From assembly GCA_021292105.1 (NCBI GenBank), contig CM037875.1, forward strand, positions 1,268,956-1,332,955: DNA of 64,000 bases. Direction: 5' to 3'. A program made the position numbers and the translations under genes. Of the stretch, positions 1-9,954 are shown piece by piece. Source of the DNA: Anadara kagoshimensis (Eukaryota; Mollusca; Bivalvia; Arcoida; Arcidae). The notes beneath the pieces were generated by a model that was given only the letters and a program-made list of their open reading frames with translations, was not told where the DNA came from and did not search any database. Every line of letters starts with the position of its first letter. The stretch's first letter is position 1.

Positions 1-415
1 GAACGGAAAGATTTGGACGAAATACAAGAAATGCATGAAAACGAAATATCAATACGTGGGAACGCAATAATATTGCCTGGTAATGAAATACTGCTGCGTG
101 TGAACGAAATAGCATTGCACAGGGACAAAATACAACATTACGTTTGAACGAAATTACATTGCATGGAAACGAAATAACATTTCGATGAAACTACATATAC
201 GATTTATTAATCATTACATATACAATTTTTAATCATTGAATGTAATATTTAACGCCAGATTAATTCGATAAACTTTATCTGCATTGGAACAAAATAACAT
301 TGCGTGGGAACGAAGTAGCACTGCATGGTAACTAAATACTATTGCGTGGTAATGAAATATTATTGTTTGGGAACAGTGCTATATTAGCGATAAACCCACA
401 TGGTAAAGTATGTAC
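1..415. repeat. Degenerate 21-22 bp minisatellite, first block
   Basis: The phrase GGAACGAAATAACATTGCGT and close variants recur about every 21-22 bp, with stretches of unrelated AT-rich sequence between. The same array resumes after a tRNA-like insertion (610-860). No reading frame is kept through the variants, so this is a non-coding minisatellite. Confidence 0.75.
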
Positions 416-504
416 TATGTGCAAGTTAAGAGAGGGGAGGGATGTGATGTAGCGATATAGCTACATAGTATGGTATAACAGACGTTATTACTGCCTTATC
501 TATT

Positions 505-582
505 AGGTACCTTTTATGTGAAACGGTAGAGCGAACCGTTTACAAACTGGCGACCCGGGTTCGATTCCCGGCGTCGGGGAAG
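505..582 (+). pseudogene. tRNA-like relic (tRNA pseudogene or SINE head)
   Basis: A strong RNA polymerase III B box and T-arm are visible (CCGGGTTCGATTCCCGG near 553-571), preceded by a tRNA-like D-arm phrase (AACGGTAGAGCG). The 3' acceptor-like GTCGGGGA has no matching 5' strand and the anticodon arm does not pair well, so a functional tRNA is unlikely. It interrupts the 21-22 bp minisatellite, which suggests insertion into it. Confidence 0.55.
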
Positions 583-609
583 CGAATTTTTTCATTATAA
601 CTAGTATCT

Positions 610-860
610 ACGTTACAATACATGTATCAATATGTGGGACGATATGCCATTGCGTAGGAACGAAATAACATTGCGTGGGAACGCAAAATTATAGCATGGG
701 AACGAAATAACATTGCGTTGGAATGAAATAACATTGTTTGGAAACGAAATAATATTATATTTGTTGGGAACGAAATATCAGTGCCTGGTAACAAAATACT
801 ATACTAGGAATGAAATAGCATTGCATGGGAACGAAATGCTATTGCTAGGGGATAATAATA
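610..860. repeat. Degenerate 21-22 bp minisatellite, second block
   Basis: Continuation of the array at 1-415, with units such as GAACGAAATAACATTGCGTG. It ends in a short ATA microsatellite (about 862-882). Confidence 0.75.
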
Positions 861-924
861 ATAATAATAACTAGAATTGTAATTGTGGCAAGCACAATGA
901 CAGAAATATCCCACCATCCAAATT

Positions 925-1002
925 TTGTGGGTTTTTTTTTTTTTTTTTTTTTTTGTTTTTGTTTTTTTGTTTTTGTTTTTGTTTGTTTTTTTTTTTTTTT
1001 TG
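925..1002. repeat. T-rich low-complexity tract
   Basis: Almost pure T with scattered G. It produces an artificial poly-Phe open frame and has no coding value. Confidence 0.9.
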
Positions 1003-1284
1003 GAATGCCTAGGGGTTACTCGTCATTTAGGCATTAATCTTATAGAATTTCTTGGTAATCGGACAAACGGTTATCAAGAAAAATGGGTTTTACCTGTTTC
1101 CATGGTAACGACAGCCATCTTGGAAATTCAAAATGCGGATTGCAGATCTACATGGCTGATACATTGTCACTATGAAATTTCATTGAAATTGAATGAGGTA
1201 TCTCTGAGAAAATGGGCGGACAAAAAAATGACGGAAAGTTTTTCCAGAACATTTCATCAGAATAAGACCAAGAAGTTTCCCGAA
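1003..1284. other. Dispersed-repeat-like segment, no gene seen
   Basis: The segment contains a phrase resembling CCATGGTAACGACAGCCATC, a style common in molluscan interspersed repeats. No splice-bounded exon or recognisable protein was found; it lies between the T tract and a LINE relic. Confidence 0.4.
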
Positions 1285-1705
1285 AAGTGTTTGCACGCCG
1301 AGTTCCTTAAATAATTCAATAGATCTCATTTCACGAACATCTTTGTCGAATATTAATCTAGCAGACCGTTTTTGAAGTTTAAGAATGAGGTTCAGATATT
1401 AAGAGTGACAAATTGTGAATATTTACATAAAAATAATGTGAGGTGCTTATAAATGTGACGTTCTAATATCTTGGACATTATTGGAAGAATTGATATTGGT
1501 CATTATCTGAACGGTCTTAATCGCCCTTTTTATTATGTATTGGTATTATTTTGGCCATTTTAAATAAGGACAGATATGTTGAGTTAATGATACTTAAGTT
1601 AAACATGTATGTATGTATGTGGTTCAGCAATATATATGATTGGCTGAATGCTTTAAAGAATTAGATCCTATATAGTCTAGGCCAGTTGACTTCTTAATAT
1701 CAAAA
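1285..1705 (-). mobile_element. LINE relic (non-LTR retrotransposon), fragment A
   Basis: Minus-strand translation gives, in order, KKSTGLDYIG (near 1690-1660), AKIIPIHNKKGD (near 1555-1520), ILPIMSKILERHIYKHL (near 1500-1450) and LQKRSARLIFDKD then SIELFKELG (near 1390-1300). The first three are typical of the region before the reverse-transcriptase core in Jockey/CR1/L2-type LINEs; the last is typical of the C-terminal region. Stops and frame changes interrupt the frame, and the catalytic core expected between these parts is missing here, so the copy is internally deleted and dead. Confidence 0.8.
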
Positions 1706-1984
1706 CTTAACAATTGTTTTACACAAAATTTGAATCAACAAGTGGTATTTCAAAAGAAACAAAACTGGGTATGATTGAATATGAATAGGAGTAATGTTTT
1801 ATCATATACCTCAGATTTTTCATCAAATGTAAAATGTTCAGATATATTTCAAAAAATATTCATTAAACATGTTGCCAACTTGTGCAGGATTTGTAATAAG
1901 ATTATTTGAACTATTTCGTAAATGAAACACTGAATTAGTATTAGATTTCCTTCCCATTGTGTTGTGGAAATGTTTCTATAATTT

Positions 1985-2145
1985 CATAGAATTACCCTTA
2001 ATACTTTCCATTTATATATAAGAAATAACAAAGGGTCTAGTATACCCTGGGGAACACTAAACTTAATTACTTCCACCATGAGAAGTCATTTTTAAGAACA
2101 ACGCGTTGTTTTCGGTTAGAGAAATAAGATTTAACATTAGGAACT
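1985..2145 (-). mobile_element. LINE relic, fragment B (RT core)
   Basis: Minus-strand translation shows SYFSNRKQRVVLKN (about 2125-2085), then two in-frame stops, then SVPQGILDPLLFLIY (about 2058-2014), matching the LINE reverse-transcriptase phrase SYLSNRKQ..GVPQGSxLGPLLFLIY. The YADD-type catalytic block is not seen. It lies on the wrong side of fragment A for a collinear minus-strand element, so it is either a second copy or a rearranged piece. Confidence 0.8.
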
Positions 2146-4236
2146 TTGGCCAGCACAATTAAAGGGACGTAACTCGTTAATCACAAAATTTACCTGTATA
2201 TGCATTACGACTTGGTATCTATGTATAACTTGAAGATAGCGTTCAACTGTCCTAAGGTCGTGAATATTTATTAATTCATAGTGATTAATATAATTCATTA
2301 ATCGTAATTGAGATAACCATTGATTACTGATAATTTACGCTTACTTATGACATTCAGTAAGTAATGCATTATGACATCACTGAACTAATTAGCTATGATG
2401 TACTAATTAATTAATTACCACAGTTAGGAATTAATTATGAAAATAATGAATCATTGAAATATAGAATTAATTGAGACATTCATCAATTCCTGTCACAAAG
2501 GACAAATTACATCAAGTACATAAGTAATTAATTTGTGTTCATTTTGTTTCCAAGTTAACCATCCAACGGAGTTCGTTTGGGTTATTTATTAAAATTTATC
2601 CAATACCTTTGAATCTCATGTTAAAAAGTTCAATATCAAGAATAAAAAATCTTTATCCAAACTGATCAATTATTAATCATTTATTTTTATTTTTACAGCT
2701 ACATACGTAATTTCGAAATAGACTGTCCGGTATGTGGAGAGAGAGAGAGAGAGAGAGAACGTGTGTGGGTGTGTGAAAAGTAGAGGTTACGTTTGAATTA
2801 ACAATGGTTCCTGTTATATCATAACTAATCGCAAGTCTTAATATAAGTGAACTAAATATTCTTGACCTGGGAATGTAAATCTCGGATATTGTTGATTGGT
2901 ACACTAGCGCTAGGTGTCACAATTATCATCCCCAACTTATCTCCTCACCCTTCTTTTCTCCGTTAATCCCTTCTTTAGTAAGAGCACCCTACGATAATTA
3001 AGATTCACCTATGTTCTGGTCATCGATATCGATAATTTACCTCTGTGTCCATTCAACCATTAAATCTTGCCGTGCGTTAATGTAGCTAGCGTATGTGTTA
3101 AGATACTTAGATTTCTATTTATAGAACACATGTGATTTTACTAAATTAAAATTACATCTGACATGTTTGTTTGTGCCCAGGCGTGTCAGTTTCAGCAACA
3201 ATTCTATTATCCTTTTTTTAATTGTAAACTATCACTTTCATTCGTTCCAACATATACAAATAATTAAAAGGAAAAATAAAAAAAATATCAAGATTATTAA
3301 AAAAATATAGCTTATTCAATTAAAAAAAGATAAATGTCCCTAACAAAGGTTATAAAATTCTTATTATATATAAAATTTGCATATATGTATGGAAAGTTAT
3401 TCATAGTAACGTGCACATGCAGAATTCCCTAAGATGGCCTATCAAATTTTATTTTTTTGGCGCACTTTTAAAATCTGTTATTCTGCATGGCACCCTGTAA
3501 CATTTCTATCAGTCATCCCCCCTTTTTTCGAAATTTAGTTGTTTCTCCTAGTTCTTTAAATTTAAACTTAATGGCCAAAAACTGAAAGGTCATTATATAG
3601 TCCGTGTTTTCTTTATCATTGAATGCTATGCCCAAATTATTTTACTCCCTTACTCCATTTCTCTTCCAATAAGCTTTTTCTCTCTCTTTTTGTAAAAAAT
3701 TTTCGGTCCCTATAGTCATTTTTCTTTTTTTTTTGTGTAGAAATAAATTATTATTGACGTATTTATCAAGTCCTGTTTATTGCAAGTGTATTTTTAGTTA
3801 AAATTCTTTGCCAATTTTTAAACGATACAAAGCTATTAAGTAAAAAAAAAAAAAAACTATAAATGTCCTTTCTCTATCAATATACATTAAATCATGAATC
3901 AGCATCAAGTTCAAAATATTTAATGATCACCGACAAAAGATTTCTTAAAATTTTAAGACAAACTACTGTTTGCGTATTTACATCATTACGGGCATGAAGC
4001 CCCTGAAATCAAAATAGTATATTCCTATCTCGGTCTCTTTGGATGCGTGATTGTTAATTTATCACCGGGTTATCACAAATTACTAATTAACTCTATTCAT
4101 CAGTTCGGGCTTGTGCTGATAACTGTCCCGCCTCAGTACACTGAATCGAGGAAAAATACATCCTTATTGTATACACAAGTTTAACGTCCTATCAAAGAGA
4201 GAGATAGAGAGATATTTTAAAATCACTAAAATAATT

Positions 4237-4241
<5 letters not shown>

Positions 4242-4281
<40 letters not shown>
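4242..4281. repeat. (GT)n microsatellite
   Basis: About twenty consecutive GT dinucleotides. Confidence 0.95.
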
Positions 4282-4283
<2 letters not shown>

Positions 4284-5006
4284 CTTTTTAGGCAAATAAA
4301 TGTTTTTAGCGATATACTGTTTCTTTATAATATTTGGAGATATTATAGAAAACAACTGAGATGTATCAGTAATAACAAGAGAAATACTTTAATCCTAGAT
4401 GTCTCCAGTAAAAAATTGTTCATCTTCAATACATAGACGAGCATTTCTGTTAAATATAAAAATATCTTCCAGTTTCAACAGGTAAATTGTGTGAATTAAA
4501 CGTTTATGTGAAATTATATTCTTTCCTTCATGTTTAACAAATAACATGGAAGAAGGCATGGTTAAGACCAGATAAAACCCCAGTTTTTTAATGACTCTAA
4601 TACCGACCCCGAAGCCAGTTGACATTTTTGAGTAATAATGTAGGTTTCTTTGGTGTGTTCTTAGACATTGTAGTATTGTTCAAAGATGTTTATCACCGTA
4701 GAAAGTCGTAAATAAATAATGTCATATATCCATTTTAATCAGGCGTAATTTGTGAATAATGCGAATAATAAAATTCTATGAACTTGATAATACCCTAACG
4801 AATGCCATTAAATATGGTTGATGTACCCAATATACACACGCAACACATATTTATAATCCAAGTATGTAATTTCTTCACTAACATGAAATACTGATTGATT
4901 ATCTTATAAAACGGTCGTAGTTTATCCACTTCTGGTCAAGTTTCAGAAGCAGTCCAAGCTAATTAAAATAATAACCAGATTCTTCTTTGTTGGTATGGAA
5001 AATTTA

Positions 5007-5007
<1 letters not shown>

Positions 5008-5045
<38 letters not shown>
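5008..5045. repeat. Poly-A run
   Basis: An uninterrupted run of about 38 A. No element body with a clear 3' end was recognised immediately upstream, so it is listed only as a homopolymer. Confidence 0.95.
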
Positions 5046-5047
<2 letters not shown>

Positions 5048-5834
5048 ACTATGAAATATCTGTGACAAATTTAATACATTTGCTATATAATTTATAAATT
5101 TATTTATTTAAAAAAACTTTTATCAATAAAAGTATACCAAATGTATTCATATACATATAATGCCTGTAAAACCTGAATTTATTTATTTATTTTGAACGAT
5201 GTGTATTTTTTAAAAATAAAGAATGTAAAATTGTCTGATAACTTTTTCCGCCTGACCAAAGAAGTAATTATGTTATAATAAACACATTCACCATCCATAT
5301 TTCATGTCACCTGTATCTGGACTTAACTTCTGCAGTATAATGTCAAAATCTTTCATTTTCAATTATCCCGTGACGCAAGAAGATCTTTATTTACAATTTT
5401 AAAAATCATATCATTGAAAAGATAATTTTGTCTACTTGCTATATATAACTGGGATGAAAATGCATCTTAATGTTATTATTCGATTATAGTGTGTTAAAGT
5501 TGTCCGAATTGCTCATTTGACAATTTTTAAACATAACAAAGAAGGGAAATAGGTTCTTTCAAAAAGTTAACCGTGACGCAAGAAGAATTAACTTTAAAAT
5601 TTTGCAAAAAATATCATTGAAAAGAGGACATGTTGAAGTTTCTTATCATAACTGGGATGAAAATGAAACATTTACAATAAAATTGTTATTCCATATTTTG
5701 TAACGCCTTGCTATATAATCTATAGTACAGGTAAGACACAAGTTGATCTAAAGTTGGCGCATGCGCAAAGACAGGTGAGGATTATAGTGCATAATGATCA
5801 GCAAAAGTTTCCCTTTTATCCCTATTGTAATAAG

Positions 5835-5990
5835 TTATCTAAAAGACTTGTATGTCACACTCTATCAAACGCTTTACTTACGCAAAGAAAACTTATCTGT
5901 TATATTTTTAACAATTTCGGGTTCATCTTTTTTGTAGACAGGTGTTGCATAAGCTTTTTCCCAAAACTGCTTTATCGTAACCATATTTCC
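5835..5990 (-). mobile_element. LINE relic, RT N-terminal part
   Basis: Minus-strand translation gives ATPVYKKDEPEIVKN (near 5965-5915), then FLCVSKAFDRV and HTSLLDNLLQ (near 5895-5830). These match the LINE phrases TPVYKKDD..VxNYRPIS and FLDVSKAFDRVWH, the latter being RT motif A with its aspartate. The sequence between the two blocks is mostly lost and a stop follows DRV, so this is a dead fragment. It belongs to a different LINE from the 1.3-2.1 kb relics, judging by the phrase differences. Confidence 0.75.
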
Positions 5991-6099
5991 GTAAGCCGTG
6001 TAATGGTTTCCCTATTCTCATTCTTTTGAGAAGGTTATTGATGTCCATACTATATTTTTGATTTTGGCCAATGTTAATGGACTTAAATAAATCAATTGT

Positions 6100-6847
6100 G
6101 CATAGTCTAAATGGTATACCGATTGTACTTTAAATCATTGCCATTCGGCTTATGTCTAATTGTCACACAACTCGGTGGCAAGTTACCTAACTCTGTTACC
6201 GAGTGACCAAAAGTAACTGTCGCGCTGTTGACAGTCAAACGTTATCGGAATTCTATTTGGCCACTGGCTAACGATGCCATCACACTTAAATACGATGACT
6301 ACTGGAAGGAACTGCAGGGGCCTCACACAGTCCTGCTGCATTGCTTCCACAATCGGACATATCCCTTGTTTCATTCGTTTTATCTTCGTGAGGTGAAAAT
6401 CCCCGATGGTAACGAGGATGATACGAAGTTAAAACGAAGATGACACGATTTTACAAATTGTCCTCGCGATAGCCTTGCGAAGGGAAAAATGGATACACGA
6501 ATTTCACACGAAAATATACCTTAGTATGGTTCTTCGGCAATTTTTTGACATGCCAAAGATTTTTTAAACGCTTATTATGTTGCTACTGAAGTCTGAAAAA
6601 CTGAAGAGGCGGCCATGATTAAAGATGTTCTCACGATAGTCCGTTTTACTATCAGATCCGAATTTAAACAATTTTCGAGTTATCATCTTTTGTCAATTTC
6701 GAGAGAGTGTGACGCGGGCATTACAAAATCGCGGTCACTCGGCAACCAAGCGGCGACACCTTTTCATGAGCCAATTGTTTAACAAGCGACACATCTTCGC
6801 CAATGATTAACACAATAAGTTTCCTGTGGCCCCTATCACTAGTCATG
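6100..6847. other. Higher-GC block next to the gap, unresolved
   Basis: The base composition rises compared with the flanks and open frames exist on both strands (plus 6228-6443; minus 6183-6374). Neither translation resembles a known family to me and neither is bounded by convincing splice sites. The block runs into the assembly gap, so an exon or a repeat continuing into the gap cannot be excluded. Confidence 0.35.
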
Positions 6848-7847
6848 NNNNNNNNNNNNNNNNNNNNNNNNNNNNNNNNNNNNNNNNNNNNNNNNNNNNN
6901 NNNNNNNNNNNNNNNNNNNNNNNNNNNNNNNNNNNNNNNNNNNNNNNNNNNNNNNNNNNNNNNNNNNNNNNNNNNNNNNNNNNNNNNNNNNNNNNNNNNN
7001 NNNNNNNNNNNNNNNNNNNNNNNNNNNNNNNNNNNNNNNNNNNNNNNNNNNNNNNNNNNNNNNNNNNNNNNNNNNNNNNNNNNNNNNNNNNNNNNNNNNN
7101 NNNNNNNNNNNNNNNNNNNNNNNNNNNNNNNNNNNNNNNNNNNNNNNNNNNNNNNNNNNNNNNNNNNNNNNNNNNNNNNNNNNNNNNNNNNNNNNNNNNN
7201 NNNNNNNNNNNNNNNNNNNNNNNNNNNNNNNNNNNNNNNNNNNNNNNNNNNNNNNNNNNNNNNNNNNNNNNNNNNNNNNNNNNNNNNNNNNNNNNNNNNN
7301 NNNNNNNNNNNNNNNNNNNNNNNNNNNNNNNNNNNNNNNNNNNNNNNNNNNNNNNNNNNNNNNNNNNNNNNNNNNNNNNNNNNNNNNNNNNNNNNNNNNN
7401 NNNNNNNNNNNNNNNNNNNNNNNNNNNNNNNNNNNNNNNNNNNNNNNNNNNNNNNNNNNNNNNNNNNNNNNNNNNNNNNNNNNNNNNNNNNNNNNNNNNN
7501 NNNNNNNNNNNNNNNNNNNNNNNNNNNNNNNNNNNNNNNNNNNNNNNNNNNNNNNNNNNNNNNNNNNNNNNNNNNNNNNNNNNNNNNNNNNNNNNNNNNN
7601 NNNNNNNNNNNNNNNNNNNNNNNNNNNNNNNNNNNNNNNNNNNNNNNNNNNNNNNNNNNNNNNNNNNNNNNNNNNNNNNNNNNNNNNNNNNNNNNNNNNN
7701 NNNNNNNNNNNNNNNNNNNNNNNNNNNNNNNNNNNNNNNNNNNNNNNNNNNNNNNNNNNNNNNNNNNNNNNNNNNNNNNNNNNNNNNNNNNNNNNNNNNN
7801 NNNNNNNNNNNNNNNNNNNNNNNNNNNNNNNNNNNNNNNNNNNNNNN
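6848..7847. other. Assembly gap (1000 N)
   Basis: Exactly 1000 unknown bases, the usual size of an arbitrary scaffold gap. It begins 13 bases beyond the stop codon of the ballast-domain gene and hides its 3' untranslated region. Confidence 0.99.
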
Positions 7848-7860
7848 GTCAATTCCCTGT

Positions 7861-8020
7861 TTAATAATCTCTCGGGTACTTGAATCCACTATAACTTTCC
7901 GAAGGGAAAGCCTGTCTAATTTTGGTAACTGCACATGCTGGAATTACTCTTCTGTTCTTCTTCCCCAGTTTGTGCCATATCCAACGTACGAATTTGCGAT
8001 ATGCAATATATCTGAATAAC
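7861..8020 (-). CDS. Ballast-domain gene, exon 3 (C-terminal part)
   Basis: The acceptor TTTTTTGCAG precedes 8020. It encodes LFRYIAYRKFVRWIWHKLG, then RRVIPACAVTKIRQAFP, and ends GFKYPRDY-stop. The family typically ends at about this point. Confidence 0.9.
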
Positions 8021-9689
8021 CTGCAAAAAAATAATAATAATAATAAATAAAATACATAAATACCATGTTTTTGCTAAGAGTAAATAGTCAAAATACCTTC
8101 TCTGTGAGCGTCTTCAGTTCCTATGGTTTTATATCAAATGTTTTTGTACTACTGTTGAATTGCACAGTTTATACATGTACTGGTACGTGTGCTATGTGTA
8201 GTTCATCTGTTTGGTGTGTGCTGTGAATGCAAGTACTGATCATGCGCAAGATTTGGATAATTGGTATGGTAAATGCTGTTGAATTTCGGCTGTTTTGTGA
8301 AATTATATGTCTTTAGCAGGTGTGTGTGTGTGTGTGTTATATGTGTAGGTCAACTGTTTGGTGTGTGTTGTAAATGCATGTACTGATCATGATAATTGGT
8401 ATGGTACAAAATGTGGTAAAAATTTATTTAACAGTTTTTTTGTGAAATTGTGCATTTTAGCATGTGTGTGTTTGTTACATATTTTTTACATGTATGCGTA
8501 GTTCAACTGTTTGGTGTGCTGTGAATATATGCTGAGTTATTGTTGATATTATGGTACAAGATACAAAATAAATTATGAATTTATAAGTTTTTTTCGTTTG
8601 TTACTTACTCATGCACAGGCTCGTCATCTCCAACAGCACCATAGTCATCCAAGAACTCGTAAAAGGCCACTGTTAAAACATGCCTATTTAAACAATTGGC
8701 CTGGAATCCCTCGTGCTCTGTGATGCAATTCAGATCACCCATCATATCAGCACAGGCAGGGTATGTCTTGCAGCATTTACATTCCCTTTCTGTTGGCATA
8801 ACTACACAGTTCGAACAACTGCACCTATTAATAAAAAACATATAATTCAGATGTTTTATATTTTACAAAGCAGAACATGGAACGTTCAATCTAAAGTAAA
8901 ATTGCCATGTGCAAATTTCTTCAACTAAATGAGTGGAAATATGTTCTTAGTTATTTTCTTCATTCAGTACATCAAGAAATTTCCATGAGGTAACCGGTGT
9001 GTTGGCTGTAAGCAATGCAGGAATAATAATGCATGTACAATTAATATGCAAGATTTTCAATGGCAATGAGAACCAAGGTTCTAATGTATGGATTACTCAT
9101 ATATATGTAATATTGTAAAACGACCTACAGCATTCTAATTTTTTTTGCCAAGTCACAGAATGTTAGTCACTAACAGTGACAAAAATGCTAGCCAAGCTTA
9201 CTGCAATAATAAATCTGTTATACTTTTAATGATCAATTTATGCACAGACAGGCAGTAAATTTTGTATAACAAAGTAATTATCCGAGAAAATCTATTGCAG
9301 ACATAATAAAATCGCATGGAAGTCGACTATCTCTGTGTACATATCATGGCACCCACCCTTTCATGTTCATTCTGAAAGCGGCCTATGATGCTAATAAGGT
9401 CTAGTAATAAACTACAAATGCACTAAATTGATATTATTTGGTGATTTTCGTAATCACCATTGTGAAAATAGAAAAGGAAAAACATAAATATATAAGTGTA
9501 AAAGATTTTTACAGAAATACGAGGACACAAAATTGCTACCTACCATTCATCTGCACTCATAGCGTGGTCATTCTCTGCAGATAATTCAGCTTCTGATTCG
9601 CTGCTTTCATCACTAGAATCTGTAAAATCCGATTCTTGTGGCTCAAACTGATATGGCCTAACCACAAAAGTCAATTCTTCTTCCATCAT
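7861..9689 (-). CDS. P2X7-like ballast-domain protein, complete three-exon gene
   Basis: Spliced from 9689-9544, 8824-8609 and 8020-7861, the gene encodes 173 residues with agreeing phases (2 and 2). Residues 1-48 are acidic and serine-rich after the conserved RPYQFEP phrase. Residues 49-173 match the cytoplasmic ballast domain of vertebrate P2X7 receptors: cysteines 50, 52, 55, 64, 66, 67, 73, 82, 93 and 150, the phrases MPTE, CITEHEGF, CLNRHVL and RYIAYRKF, and the ending VIPACAVTKIRQAFP then GFKYP. In P2X7 this domain coordinates zinc through its cysteines and binds a guanine nucleotide. No transmembrane segment or P2X channel domain is present, so the product is probably a soluble protein, not a channel. 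Stand-alone proteins of this kind are frequent in invertebrates; their function is unknown. The stop lies at 7863-7861, 13 bases from the assembly gap. Confidence 0.9.
8190..8560. repeat. Tandem repeat of about 150 bp in intron 2 of the ballast-domain gene
   Basis: Three diverged units are marked by CAACTGTTTGGTGTG (about 8205, 8350, 8505) and TACTGATCATG, with TG-rich stretches between. The array occupies most of the intron between exons 2 and 3. Confidence 0.7.
8609..8824 (-). CDS. Ballast-domain gene, exon 2 (cysteine-rich part)
   Basis: The acceptor is a T-rich tract ending AATAG before 8824; the donor is GTAAGT at 8608-8603. It encodes CSCSNC, PTERECKCC, CITEHEGF and CLNRHVL, the zinc-site cysteines of the family. 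The split tryptophan codon (TG then G) joins exon 1 as ADEWCSC. Confidence 0.9.
9544..9689 (-). CDS. Ballast-domain gene, exon 1
   Basis: Starts at ATGATGGAAGAAGAA; the first of two adjacent ATGs is taken, and an in-frame stop lies upstream near 9751. It ends ..GATGAATG before the donor GTAGGT (9543-9538), phase 2. It encodes the acidic N-terminus with RPYQFEP and a run of Ser/Asp/Glu. Confidence 0.88.
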
Positions 9690-9774
9690 CCTTCTTAATT
9701 CTTGATAAATACGACTAGTAAACCGCTCAGCAGTGCAAACCTATAGTTACTATTCAGCTTGGATAACACCTTCT

Positions 9775-9788
9775 GCGTCACTTCCGGT
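9775..9788 (-). promoter_or_regulatory. ETS/CRE-like promoter motif of the ballast-domain gene
   Basis: On the minus strand the sequence reads ACCGGAAGTGACGC, a composite of an ETS core (CCGGAAGT) and a CRE half-site-like TGACG, a motif common in TATA-less animal promoters. It lies 86-100 bp before the start codon. Its promoter role is an inference from position. Confidence 0.45.
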
Positions 9789-9954
9789 TTTGCTCTCTCA
9801 ATACCAAAGGGAGATAACCCTGTATTTTCAACAGTTTTAGGACTTTATTTGTCGCTGTACAAAAAGCACAGATGATTTAAAAATATAATTTGTGGTAAAA
9901 TCGACTATTTATTATATATTCTTTCAGAAAATAATACTAAAAAAAAATCGATTT

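Larger units (their letters stand above)
2146..5830. other. AT-rich stretch without a supported gene
   Basis: Apart from a GA tract (about 2739-2758), a GT microsatellite and a poly-A run, no exon with splice sites, RNA gene or recognisable element was found. A weak local duplication exists at about 5350-5460 and 5570-5660 (shared phrases CCGTGACGCAAGAAGA, TATCATTGAAAAGA and AACTGGGATGAAAATG). Confidence 0.5.

Noticed and set aside
505-582. Functional tRNA gene
   Set aside because: The T-arm is good, but the acceptor and anticodon stems do not pair.
925-1314. 129-codon open frame
   Set aside because: It begins in a poly-T tract (poly-Phe) and continues over dispersed-repeat sequence and, antisense, over a LINE relic.
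6228-6443. Plus-strand frame of 71 codons in higher-GC sequence
   Set aside because: No similarity recognised, no convincing splice sites, and an equally open antisense frame; kept only as an unresolved block.
6803-8019. Long frames spanning the N gap
   Set aside because: They are open only because unknown bases carry no stops.
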